Shown here piece after piece: positions 9,798-19,270 of a stretch of DNA of 39,349 bases. Positions within the stretch are counted from its first letter, which is position 1, and each line of letters starts with the position of its first letter. The DNA is taken from NCBI RefSeq assembly GCF_963678635.1, contig NW_026971053.1, positions 64,001 to 103,349 on the forward strand, in the 5' to 3' direction. A program made the position numbers and the translations under genes. The stretch is from Symsagittifera roscoffensis (Eukaryota > Xenacoelomorpha > Acoela > Convolutidae). The notes under the pieces were generated by a model. The model did not search any database and had not been told where the DNA came from. It saw only the letters and a list, made by a program, of their open reading frames with translations.

Positions 9798-12700
9798 ATG
9801 TCGCGGGCGCAACAGACGACCGAGGCATATCCGGAGCTGGGAGTCCTAAGGAAAGAGCTTGAGAAGGCGCTGAAGGAAAGGAATAAAGCGAACCTCGATC
9901 GGGATCAGGCGAAGTTGGATAGGGAGAGGCTTCAGCTGGAGAGAGACCAGGCAGTCGACGAGCGGGATCAGACGTTGAAATTACTTGAGATGCTAAGGGC
10001 GGAACATCAGCAGGAGCTAAAGGTGCGGGAGAACGCCGCGAATCGTGATCAACTAAAGTCGGAGTTGGAAAGGATAGAACAACGACAACGCGAGCTGGAC
10101 GCACAAAAGGGAGCCAGGTCAAACGAACGAGTGGTGACAAGCTCAAGGCCAGAGTCGCGCATGGAGGTGGATGAAGCTCCCAGGGCTAGAGGACGGTTCA
10201 ACCTTGACCGCGAGGCCAGGGAACACATGAGTGAAGGGTTGGAGGTCTGGATACCGAATGACGCGACGCCCTCCTTGCGCAATCTAGAGACCCAACCTGT
10301 ACGTCCTCTGATGGATGTGGTGTTACCAGGATATACACCAACCTCGACCTCGAGCGGTAGTCAGGTGAGTGGCGCCTCATCGCGCCTGAAGGAGCTGGGC
10401 GAGAAATTGCAGCAGCAGAGTCGTGAAAGAGCGACAAGGCCAGAGCTTCCCCCAACTTGGAGGGAACAGCCGGTCAGAAACGTCGTGATCGCGAGCTACA
10501 AGAAGAACACAGAGGGGAACTACCACAAGCATAGTCGGCTGGACTGGAATGCGGAACAGCAAGCCAGGAGGGACTGCTTCCACGACGCAGCCTGGGTGCA
10601 GTATCTAGCGCCACCTCGTGTGCCAGAGGGTGCGGTTCACCTGATTATAGGAGACAGCCTGGTGCGGGTGTTGACCCAGATCCGGTCACATTGGCAGACG
10701 GGAGTCTTGAGTTTCGCTGGAGCTGCTACGCCACAGATGTTGGCAACTCTGGACATGCTAGGAATGACCAAAGTTTACACAGTCACCTTGATGGTTGGGA
10801 CCAACGACGTGTCGAGAGGAGAAGCAAGGAAAGTGACGAGGCTATGCGACAAGATGAGTTGCCTTCTTGAGGAGCTGAGGATCCAAATGGATCCCATCCT
10901 GCTGACGATATGCACGGTCCCCTATAACATGATGTTTGATCAACACTCCCTAGAGATGAACCAGAGGGTGCGGAGCCTGAACAAGGCGATCCGAGAAATA
11001 CACCGAAACAGTGTGCTTCCTCTCAGGCTGTTAGACGTTGCAGAACGCATGGAGAACAAGGGATTCCCTGAAGACACCTCGAAAGATGGAATCCATTTCG
11101 ATAGGCCAAGGGGAGCTGAGTGGCTGAACGACGTCTTCCAGGAACACATAAACACGCTAGAAGCGGACCTGCTGGAGACAGCCCAATTCACTTTAGGGCC
11201 ACCTCCCAACCCACCATTCCTTGCCTCGAGGGCCTTGGCTGGTCGATTGGGAGCGAGAGTTGATACTAGAGATAGCTCGAGGAGCAATCAGACCCGATTG
11301 CAGAGTGCCACACCAATGGAGTCGGAGGAGGTAGAGTCATCAACACCTCCGACCTCGGCGATGTCCTCCGTGGTGGTGGCAGATGGCAGGAGAGAAAAGA
11401 AGTCTAGGGAGACTACCCGCTTGAGATATCCTGAGAAGGTGAAGGAACTGGATCTAGAGACTTTGGAATGCAGACGAGAGTTGGCGGAAACCCTGGGGAT
11501 CGAACGAGTGTCGCATGAGGACTTGAATAGACATCATTGCGTAGACTGGTTGAAAGCACACGAGGCGCATTTCTCGAGAACGAAGTTAATGGAGACTACA
11601 GACCTGACTGGAATTCCCACAAAAACGATCATGGGACCCATTAACTACAGGCCTCTTAAGCAGCTAGGGAGTCCTGGACTTATAGCAGAACCTCCCAAGC
11701 ACCGAACTGGCATCGCCAGGATCAGGTTGGCAACCCCGGCACAGTTGAAGGTGGTAGACAAGCTACTCAATCCGGGAGGAATGGAATTGCCTGATGCCGC
11801 TTACGAAGGTCCAAGGTTGGCAGAGGATCCCAGGTACGGGAAGCCCTGTGGCGGCACCCAATTGGCCAAGACTCTGGCAGTTTATGATAGAGCAGATCCA
11901 GCTGCTGCAAGAGTGATCATTGTGGCGGGATCAGACTTCGAAGGAACGTCTCCCAAGTTGTTCTGGCCGGAGACTCTGGTATACTCTTTGCCAGGAGCCG
12001 AATTGAACCAGATGTTGACCCTAGTGGTGGCAATAAAGTCGGAGATGCCCTGTGAACCTGAGCTGCTATTGTTTGCAGGAATGAATGACCACCTGCACGC
12101 GATGGGACTTCTTGAGCAACTGAAGGGCGAAGAGATTCCGACATCAAAGAAGATATGGGAGGCTATTCAGGCGTTATTTGCGGCGATGAATGAGGTACAA
12201 GAGAACGTAGCCTCGAGATTTGGGTCCAAGACAAAGGTGGTGTTTACCACATCCCCAGGATACGCCAGCATGCCACCCGCCCTACAATTCGTGTATGCGG
12301 TCTTAATCTTGATAGCGGAAGGGAGTGAATGGCGGATTCTGATGGCAGCCCCCAATCGAGAGCTGGAGCCAGTAAACTTGAGACTTTACAGATCAGAATT
12401 ACCAGCGGCATGGGCTGACATATCTCATGCGCTGAGGGGCTTTTACGGACTAGCCGATGTCTTGATTGTATTGGATGAGGTACTCTTGCTAGAGATATCG
12501 AACTTTGCTAGACAACTCAAGTTCAGCCCAGTCATCGGGGACGACCACCCGGCGATAAACCAGTTGACGGCCAGCCTGTGGTTCCGGAGTATGGATGTGA
12601 AAGTCGCAAATTCCACCAGCAGGACTAGAGGTCCCGGCAACGAGAGAAGAAATGTGGTCGAGACGGAGAAACAGTTAGAATCGATGAAATATCGCTTGAC

Positions 12701-15700
12701 CCAAGAGAATGGCTGGTGGCCATTCCTGACACCAAGGCTGGAGAACGCCACGAATAAAACGAGGGAGGAAGCACCACTCCTCGTGAAACAAATCTGGAGT
12801 TTTCTAGAGAAGCAACTGGAGCTAGCTGAAAGGAGAGACATGACGGTGGTTAGATTTGTCTCGGCCGCCAATGAAGTGACGATTGGAGGATTTTGGAGAG
12901 AGCACGCCAACGGCGAATTGAAGACTAGGAGAGATTACGAGATTCTCAAGTTCTTGAGTCCTTGCTGGGAGAGAGAATTCTTGGCAGGAGTGTTCGGCAC
13001 CACGGCGACTATCTTCGGAGCCTTCGTGCAGGAGATACTGGGCATGCCCATCAGCCTGCTCTTGGCCCTGTATTTGGTCTACCCCAGATACTTGTTCAAT
13101 ATGGGTCCAGCATATATGTTTAGTCGGGGAGTGGAGACACTTCGAGTTGATGGGTACCTGGCACTAGTGCTCTTGACCCATGGGGAATTGGTGTCGTTTC
13201 ATCGGTTAATGGAATATGGAGAACCTCTGTCTATGGGGAGAGTCCACACGAGCATTGAAACCAGCTCCTACAAGTGCGCCGCAGGGTTGAAGACACTACT
13301 GGTGCAATACCTCATGATGCAGAATCGATACATGACGGGTGAAGATGAGAACCCAACCTCGAGAGAAGAATGGGAGAAGGCGAACAGAGGGATGCCTCTG
13401 TTGACGGACCTGTGTCTGGCAATGAGGTCGGACCCAATGGGGATAATCCGAGGTCTGGAGGAGGTGGTGACCTGCATCTATGGTCCAGCAGTGACGTACG
13501 CGTTTCCAGATCCCCTGGTGATAACGTATCGTCACTCGGTGACGCACTTGAGTCTCATCAGCGTACTGGATGGTGCAGCGCTGAATTGGTGTCAGCAGGA
13601 AGTGCTCAGGGCGCGTATGAGCAACACGGTACTCTTCGGAAAAGTGAAAGATGCTGAGATGATGGTGTGCAATTTCAGGGGACAAATGCAATGCAGAATG
13701 GGAGGCAAGCGAGAGGGCCCTATTGAAATGTATCCCAAATTCTGGAACTTGAACCCATTGACGGCGGACGGACGAGAAATCTTGAGAATTCCTGCCTGGA
13801 AGGAGTGCTTCGCACTGGTGAAGAGGGAGCTAGAGACCATAATGGAGAAAGAAATCCTCCCGGCAACCATGCCTGAGTTCCCAATAGTCAGGAGGATGAC
13901 CTTAGGAATGAATAGTCCCTTGGTAGTTCCCTCCATAATGGCGAGGATGAGAGCGGAGGAAATGCAGAAGGATTTCACTGATGGCTGGGACCCCCTGTTC
14001 ATTGGCTACACGGCGGCGGTCTACTTCCATACCAGCGAGATGAAGGTAAATTCGTGGACGACGCAAGCAAAAAAGAGTAGAGGTTCGCAGCCCCCTGGAT
14101 ATGAGGTGCGGAAAGTCTTGAGGACTCTTGAGAAGGAAGGACTTGAGAATATGCTACCCATATGGGATGATGGCAGGATGATCGTGATGGAGGGACACGT
14201 CGCACTGGTGGACGACATGAAATTTGCCACGAGAAAATATAAGGCGCCCTATGGCTTGGAACAGGTGGAAATAAGACAGGAAGGAACAGAACTAGATGCA
14301 GCAGGTCAACTGCACGTAGCACTGACGGAATACAAAAAGCTGGATCCCGCGACACCATCACCACTGTCCGTGGACACACCTGGAGACAAGAGGAGCGGAC
14401 CCGTCGAGGACCGATTTAAGAAAATTCTCGAGAGAAGGAGACATGAGTCAGAAGAAGAGAGTATGGATGAAACTCTCAGTGAAGCTGGTGAAGACATGGA
14501 AGTGGGGAATACGCCTGAACCAGGGCCATCAGGGGAGGAGCTCACCACTCAAGAGCTGTTGAAAGATTTGAGCGAGGAGAATTGGGCAGATACTGCCACA
14601 CCACCCCTGATTCCGTCTCCACGGAAGAACCTAGAGTTGCCATTGGCAGGTGAAACCTTCAATATGGGGATGTTACTCTTGAGCTCGGAGGAAAGGGAGA
14701 AGAACACGTTCGAAGGGAATAGGGACATATTCTTGGGATCTCTCGAGGATGACGCTTGGCAGGAGTTCCTGGAGGAATTCAATCGAGAAGTGGGCAGCGA
14801 GACGACGCTGGACAAGTTCAAGAAGGAACTGTGGGACGCAGTAGTGAGATTCGGGGAACCGCTCCTGATAGGAACGGGCCTGGATGAGAAAGCAAGAAAA
14901 GAGCTGCTGAACAAGCTAGTGGAGCTGAGGAACGCACGATCGAAGACTAGAAAAGAGAAATGTGAGGACAGCTCTACTCTGAAACGAAAAACTGTGGATA
15001 AAATGGTTGATGATATAAAAAGGGATAAGGTTGGGACTAGTAATATGATTAAAAGTACTAATATCCTTAAGGCTCGAGCAGGGGGGAGGCAAGAGTTGGA
15101 AGGAGTGGATGGAGAGGTAGAATCAATGATGATAGCCACCACACCCTCGAGCAGAGACGTGAAGACTCGCAAGAGGAAGAGAGAAGTGGAAGGATGGGGT
15201 AGTCCTTCAGTGGATGCTGTTTCGGAAGGAAACTTGAGAGAGACGGCGCCCATCGTTTTGGCCCGATGCAAGACGGCGGCATACAAGAACAGCTCGGAGC
15301 TCAGGAAACCACTTGAAGTAGAAAAGGAAATAGAGGTTTCCACCAGTTCTACGTCAGAAGAAGACTTCAAGCCTCAGAAGGTAAACGTGAAGAGAGGTTC
15401 AACGAACGGACAGGGAGGGGAAGTGGAGATCGGCAAAGAATGGATCTCGAAGGCACATCAGGACATGGGCAAACAAGTGACGAGTGATCCATTGGAGAGG
15501 AGCAAGACGAGGAACACTTCCCGGACGTGGTGGGTGGCCCTCGAAACATTGAAGGAAATGGAGGACTGCTTGAAGAAGTTGGATAGTGGAATAGCTCGCA
15601 GGCGACGCAATTGGGCCACCCAGCAGAAAGCCGAGGTTAATAAGATAGAGATGGTAAGTCATCTGAAGAGGTCCTGGCAGAGTTTGTTGAAGGATCATTT

Positions 15701-18287
15701 TGAAGAGGCGATGAGAACATCCTCATCAGCACCGCCACTAATGGCGAATCCCTTCGTTAGAACTGCGGGACAATTAATGTTCACCTGGAGTCTGGTGGGA
15801 ATAGAGTTGGAGACATTGACCTCGTATGACAGGCTGAAGTTGGGAAGCAAGAAGCTAGAGGTGTATCAGGCACTGGTGCAACACGTGGCCAGGGACAATT
15901 CAGGCTTGAGCCTGGCTAGGAGAAAAGATGCCACATGTTTCTTGAGATGGACAATGTCAATGATGTCTGATAGCACCATCCTGGCATGCCACCAGAGAGC
16001 AAGTGGAAGTAAAACCATGGAGAGAAGGGTCTCAACGATCATCTTGAACGTATATCAAAGTACAGGAATAGAGAAAGAAGATGGTTCCAGACTATCCTTA
16101 GAGAGCCATCGAAAGCTGGACGAGGTACGGAGGTTCTCTAATAAGAAGTTCGAGGAAGAACATGATGTTCACCGTAACCTGGCCTCGTCAGAACAGTACT
16201 CGAGACTCAGTGAGAAGGGGGAATACCAATACGTGTCTGGAGTGCTGGGAATAGCCTACAATCCCTTCTTAGACTTGGAAGCTGGAGGAGCCCACAGAAA
16301 CCATGAGGTAGCGGAGCTGCTGAAGTTTTGGACAGAAAGAATAATGGAGATAGACGCGGTGGAGAAAGAGGGGCCGAGCCTGGGCCTGATTCTTGAGAAA
16401 ACACCAGAGGTGATAAGCATGCCGCGCTCAAACAAGAGAGTTGAAGTAAACATGGGCGGTGGAAATGGCTTGTTAACCACGAACTTGGGAGTGATATGGA
16501 AGCTACTAAGACCCTCCTGGTGTCCACATCCCCATGCGAGTCTAATCGAGGAAACCACCGAGCGAGTGAGGTTAGCACCAACGGAAGATGAAGATCTGGC
16601 GAAGTTGAGTGTGCTGCATAAGCTAATCACGCCCCAGATGCAAGAGCCAAGCGAAAGGATGAGCGACCCCGGGTCAACAAAGAAATTGGAGCCGGGTAGC
16701 TGTCTGGATTCGACGTGTGGGAACGGAGAGCACATCTGCGATGGACGGTCATGCGTCAGAATACTGTCGTTTCAAAAAGAAGATCTGGTCACTTGGTTCG
16801 AAGACATCACAGAAAGGGAGAAAAGTGAAGTGCAAATAATAGCGGAATGTTACGCGAGAACCACGGTGAATATAGCGACAGCTCTCGGATTCTTCTCGAG
16901 AATGTGTGGTCTGCAGGCACTGGAGAGACTGGAGTCTGAACATCATTTAGTGACGGCGTTGAGCGTAGAATCATGGCCCGGGGTGTTGCAGGTGACTCAA
17001 AAACACATCCGGAGCTGGAAAGTTGGTCTTGAGGCGGAAATGGGATTTCCCCTGAGCGAAGCTTATGGCTTGCCATTGAACGCGAAATCGCTGATAGGGT
17101 CAATGATGGCCAACTTGTGCGGAAGTCACTACCCGCTACACATGGCGATGGTGGAAGTGTCCAGCCAGAGAATACTGGTGGACAAGGCCTTCTCAGTGCC
17201 CAAGTGCGTGAGGTTGGCTCGGATGTCGCATCACTCGCACAAGTTGTTGAGAAAAATCAAAGGGACAGTACCAAAAGAATTGAGAGATGATTTAAGCGAA
17301 ATCTGGGGAGAAGATCTTCTGAAGTTGGAAAGAGAAAACACAAGCGATCACGAGAGACAAAACGTGATCGGGAAACCTGTGGGAAGTACTCCGAACCTGG
17401 AAGACAACGACACGATGCACGAGAAAATGATGGAGCTTGAGCCTCTCTTGGAAGCCTCAGGGGAGCGTAATCTCAGGAGCATTGAGATCTCTCATGGGGA
17501 ATGCCCATGCCACTGTTTGGCACAAACGGTGTGGTATCCAGATCACAAGAACCTTTGCCTGGTGTGGGATGTGGAAGAGATTCGGTCGATCGGACTACCG
17601 GATCACCGGCAGAAGGTGACGCTCTTAGTAGTGAGTACGATGTTAGCTCTGAGATGGATAGAAGAGAATATAACGAAATATCGGGAGGCGACGACGCCAA
17701 CGGCTGAGTCAATATACGCGATAGACTACAGCAGGAGACTTGAGTTGTTTGAGACTGCGTGCAAAGTATTCGCCATACCAACGGAAGTCAGGCACGTATG
17801 GAGTCGCTTGAGGTACTTTCCATGGTTTCGGGCGACACTGACGTCTTGGTTGTACAGGGCAACGAAAGATCACATGAGAAAACATCAAAAGGAGTATCGA
17901 CAGTTCCAGGCCGAGATTGGGCCGGAAGCTTTCAAGAGACCCCTGCTAACCCATCGTAATGCGATCACGACGGGATGGAAGAGAGTGGGTAAGATGTCTA
18001 GAGACAACACCAAAGCGAGGGAGTCGATACTAGAGGAAGACCTGGCGAAGAACGTGAGCTTGAGCCTGCACAACTCCTTTTGCTTGAACCGAGAAGCTAG
18101 GGTGAAGGCACTACCCAACCAAGCAAAGAGATTGCAGGAGCAGAGAGAATGGATGCGATCCTATGAACAGCTGAAGGCTTGGGAGGAGATTGTGATTAGT
18201 TCCGATGATGAAGAGGAACTGTTGAGACAGTTTGCTGCATCTAGCACTTCAGGATGCAGTACCTCCAAGGCGAAGAGCACGAGATGA
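9798..18287 (+). CDS. giant accessory ORF2 protein: coiled coil, SGNH hydrolase, pseudo-SGNH, unknown C-terminal half
   Basis: An intact 2829-codon ORF on the same strand as gag-pol. Visible parts: a highly charged coiled coil (aa 1-115); an SGNH/GDSL hydrolase domain (about 280-455) with GDS at 285-287, GTND at 334-337 and DGIH at 430-433, giving S287, N336, D430 and H433 as predicted catalytic residues; a second SGNH-like domain (about 700-900) with GSD at 711-713 and GMND at 761-764 but no DxxH block; a hydrophobic stretch (about 1064-1096); an acidic linker (about 1500-1634); a basic KTRKRKR cluster at 1789-1795; a Cys cluster C2302/C2307/C2314/C2319; a second cluster C2569/C2571/C2573/H2583/C2587; and an acidic tail with IVISSDDEEE near 2798. 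Most of the rest matches no family I know. It sits where env would be, but has no signal peptide and no clear anchor. SGNH domains occur in CR1-type LINE ORF1 proteins and bdelloid Terminons, so an esterase carried by a retroelement has precedent. The start is set by the ATG after the TAG at 9795. Confidence 0.85.
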   Translation: MSRAQQTTEAYPELGVLRKELEKALKERNKANLDRDQAKLDRERLQLERDQAVDERDQTLKLLEMLRAEHQQELKVRENAANRDQLKSELERIEQRQRELDAQKGARSNERVVTSSRPESRMEVDEAPRARGRFNLDREAREHMSEGLEVWIPNDATPSLRNLETQPVRPLMDVVLPGYTPTSTSSGSQVSGASSRLKELGEKLQQQSRERATRPELPPTWREQPVRNVVIASYKKNTEGNYHKHSRLDWNAEQQARRDCFHDAAWVQYLAPPRVPEGAVHLIIGDSLVRVLTQIRSHWQTGVLSFAGAATPQMLATLDMLGMTKVYTVTLMVGTNDVSRGEARKVTRLCDKMSCLLEELRIQMDPILLTICTVPYNMMFDQHSLEMNQRVRSLNKAIREIHRNSVLPLRLLDVAERMENKGFPEDTSKDGIHFDRPRGAEWLNDVFQEHINTLEADLLETAQFTLGPPPNPPFLASRALAGRLGARVDTRDSSRSNQTRLQSATPMESEEVESSTPPTSAMSSVVVADGRREKKSRETTRLRYPEKVKELDLETLECRRELAETLGIERVSHEDLNRHHCVDWLKAHEAHFSRTKLMETTDLTGIPTKTIMGPINYRPLKQLGSPGLIAEPPKHRTGIARIRLATPAQLKVVDKLLNPGGMELPDAAYEGPRLAEDPRYGKPCGGTQLAKTLAVYDRADPAAARVIIVAGSDFEGTSPKLFWPETLVYSLPGAELNQMLTLVVAIKSEMPCEPELLLFAGMNDHLHAMGLLEQLKGEEIPTSKKIWEAIQALFAAMNEVQENVASRFGSKTKVVFTTSPGYASMPPALQFVYAVLILIAEGSEWRILMAAPNRELEPVNLRLYRSELPAAWADISHALRGFYGLADVLIVLDEVLLLEISNFARQLKFSPVIGDDHPAINQLTASLWFRSMDVKVANSTSRTRGPGNERRNVVETEKQLESMKYRLTQENGWWPFLTPRLENATNKTREEAPLLVKQIWSFLEKQLELAERRDMTVVRFVSAANEVTIGGFWREHANGELKTRRDYEILKFLSPCWEREFLAGVFGTTATIFGAFVQEILGMPISLLLALYLVYPRYLFNMGPAYMFSRGVETLRVDGYLALVLLTHGELVSFHRLMEYGEPLSMGRVHTSIETSSYKCAAGLKTLLVQYLMMQNRYMTGEDENPTSREEWEKANRGMPLLTDLCLAMRSDPMGIIRGLEEVVTCIYGPAVTYAFPDPLVITYRHSVTHLSLISVLDGAALNWCQQEVLRARMSNTVLFGKVKDAEMMVCNFRGQMQCRMGGKREGPIEMYPKFWNLNPLTADGREILRIPAWKECFALVKRELETIMEKEILPATMPEFPIVRRMTLGMNSPLVVPSIMARMRAEEMQKDFTDGWDPLFIGYTAAVYFHTSEMKVNSWTTQAKKSRGSQPPGYEVRKVLRTLEKEGLENMLPIWDDGRMIVMEGHVALVDDMKFATRKYKAPYGLEQVEIRQEGTELDAAGQLHVALTEYKKLDPATPSPLSVDTPGDKRSGPVEDRFKKILERRRHESEEESMDETLSEAGEDMEVGNTPEPGPSGEELTTQELLKDLSEENWADTATPPLIPSPRKNLELPLAGETFNMGMLLLSSEEREKNTFEGNRDIFLGSLEDDAWQEFLEEFNREVGSETTLDKFKKELWDAVVRFGEPLLIGTGLDEKARKELLNKLVELRNARSKTRKEKCEDSSTLKRKTVDKMVDDIKRDKVGTSNMIKSTNILKARAGGRQELEGVDGEVESMMIATTPSSRDVKTRKRKREVEGWGSPSVDAVSEGNLRETAPIVLARCKTAAYKNSSELRKPLEVEKEIEVSTSSTSEEDFKPQKVNVKRGSTNGQGGEVEIGKEWISKAHQDMGKQVTSDPLERSKTRNTSRTWWVALETLKEMEDCLKKLDSGIARRRRNWATQQKAEVNKIEMVSHLKRSWQSLLKDHFEEAMRTSSSAPPLMANPFVRTAGQLMFTWSLVGIELETLTSYDRLKLGSKKLEVYQALVQHVARDNSGLSLARRKDATCFLRWTMSMMSDSTILACHQRASGSKTMERRVSTIILNVYQSTGIEKEDGSRLSLESHRKLDEVRRFSNKKFEEEHDVHRNLASSEQYSRLSEKGEYQYVSGVLGIAYNPFLDLEAGGAHRNHEVAELLKFWTERIMEIDAVEKEGPSLGLILEKTPEVISMPRSNKRVEVNMGGGNGLLTTNLGVIWKLLRPSWCPHPHASLIEETTERVRLAPTEDEDLAKLSVLHKLITPQMQEPSERMSDPGSTKKLEPGSCLDSTCGNGEHICDGRSCVRILSFQKEDLVTWFEDITEREKSEVQIIAECYARTTVNIATALGFFSRMCGLQALERLESEHHLVTALSVESWPGVLQVTQKHIRSWKVGLEAEMGFPLSEAYGLPLNAKSLIGSMMANLCGSHYPLHMAMVEVSSQRILVDKAFSVPKCVRLARMSHHSHKLLRKIKGTVPKELRDDLSEIWGEDLLKLERENTSDHERQNVIGKPVGSTPNLEDNDTMHEKMMELEPLLEASGERNLRSIEISHGECPCHCLAQTVWYPDHKNLCLVWDVEEIRSIGLPDHRQKVTLLVVSTMLALRWIEENITKYREATTPTAESIYAIDYSRRLELFETACKVFAIPTEVRHVWSRLRYFPWFRATLTSWLYRATKDHMRKHQKEYRQFQAEIGPEAFKRPLLTHRNAITTGWKRVGKMSRDNTKARESILEEDLAKNVSLSLHNSFCLNREARVKALPNQAKRLQEQREWMRSYEQLKAWEEIVISSDDEEELLRQFAASSTSGCSTSKAKSTR
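15051..15095 (+). promoter_or_regulatory. 45-bp nucleotide-conserved block inside ORF2
   Basis: These 45 bases are identical to the reverse complement of 38333-38377 in the diverged minus-strand copy, and nearly so near 23712-23755. The flanks differ at many positions. The block is an AT-rich half followed by a purine tract CAGGGGGGAGGCAAGAG (15079-15095). The surrounding ORF is otherwise less AT-rich. Codon-level constraint alone rarely preserves every third position, so a cis role such as an internal polypurine priming site is possible. Confidence 0.45.
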
Positions 18288-18316
18288 ATGGGCAAATCGG
18301 ATGGATCTTGAGTCTT

Positions 18317-18331
18317 GAGAGGGAAGGGGGG
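18317..18331 (+). promoter_or_regulatory. candidate 3' polypurine tract
   Basis: A 15-base all-purine run, GAGAGGGAAGGGGGG, begins 30 nt after the ORF2 stop codon and is followed shortly by TG at 18334. That is the standard position of the plus-strand primer next to the 3' LTR. A closely similar tract lies at the same place in the minus-strand ORF2 copy (35227-35242, complement). Confidence 0.6.
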
Positions 18332-18416
18332 CTTGAGTGTGAATCCGAGTGAAACTTGGATTCACGAAAAAGAAATTTTAACAAAGTAAATATTGTTACT
18401 AATATACTATATCTAT

Positions 18417-18425
18417 TATATAAAT
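18417..18425 (+). promoter_or_regulatory. TATA box of the candidate LTR
   Basis: TATATAAAT lies about 85 bp into the candidate LTR, in an AT-rich setting. In the 5' LTR the equivalent site would drive the genomic transcript. Only the motif and its position support this. Confidence 0.4.
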
Positions 18426-19270
18426 CAAAATGCTGCATGACAATTTCCTGATTGAATAGGACAAAAGAGATTTTTAAATGATTGGCTTGAAAAGCGAAAA
18501 TTCAAAGGTGCAGGTAAATGCAGATTTTGATTGCTGTTTAGCAATAGTGTGAAAATTTTAAATGGTCGTGAATTTTGGGGTGTAGATAATCTTAAATCTG
18601 CTGCAAACTTCTGTAAATGACCACTGGCACTGTATCTTGAGCAACACTCGGTTTTTCTGGGACTCACTGGCAGAAGACAGCGCGCGATGAGGACATCGAT
18701 CTCGAGTCCGGGGAGTATGTGCCAGTCGGTCATATTTGGAAGTTTGACCTTGAGAAGAGCAGAAAATACTTGATTTTGAAGTGAAATTTAATCTTTCAAA
18801 ATTTCGAATGGAACATGTCATGCACGATTTTCTCGCGATAACTGAAAATCAGAAAAAGAAAAGAGAACAATTTTAGAACAATTGCGGGGAAGTGGTCAAA
18901 TAAAAACGAGTGGGAAATTGCTATTCGCAATTTCCATCATAGTGAACGAGAGTAGAGCTGTCCTACTTAAAATAGAAGACAGAGTATCCCCGAGAGAGCG
19001 ATTATTAAAGCTGGACCAGAGTGAACCTTCGGCGGAAAGGCGGACAACTAGAGTGTCCCAACGGTCCAAGAGAACTCAAATTCTAGAGCATAAACTTATC
19101 CTTGTTGTCCAAACTATAAAACATTGAACTTCTTTTAGTTATTTATTTCTTGAGTTAGTTACTGGCTGGATTATTTTCCCAACTCTTGAGAGCGCTGATA
19201 TGTGAGTACGAATTTAATTTCTAGAGTGTGTTTTGTGATTGTTATGTTGAGGTAAGGCGAGTTTTAGGTT

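Noticed and set aside
9430-10146. 238-codon minus-strand Pro/Ser-rich ORF
   Set aside because: Shadow of the coiled-coil coding region on the plus strand; low complexity and no domain.
14549-15370. 273-codon minus-strand ORF
   Set aside because: Serine/leucine-rich shadow of the plus-strand ORF2 with no motif of its own.
9798-18287. ORF2 as a retroviral envelope
   Set aside because: It is in the env position, but there is no signal peptide, no convincing membrane anchor, no furin-type site with fusion peptide, and it carries a coiled coil, SGNH domains and NLS-like clusters.
18882-19127. 81-codon plus-strand ORF in the candidate LTR
   Set aside because: No motif and no copy in the other LTR fragments; likely chance.
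18042-19240. hairpin block as an independent MITE or SINE
   Set aside because: Copies 1-3 share sequence on its left side that joins to ORF2, so it belongs to the ORF2 element. Copy 4 alone starts at the hairpin, which an LTR break explains.
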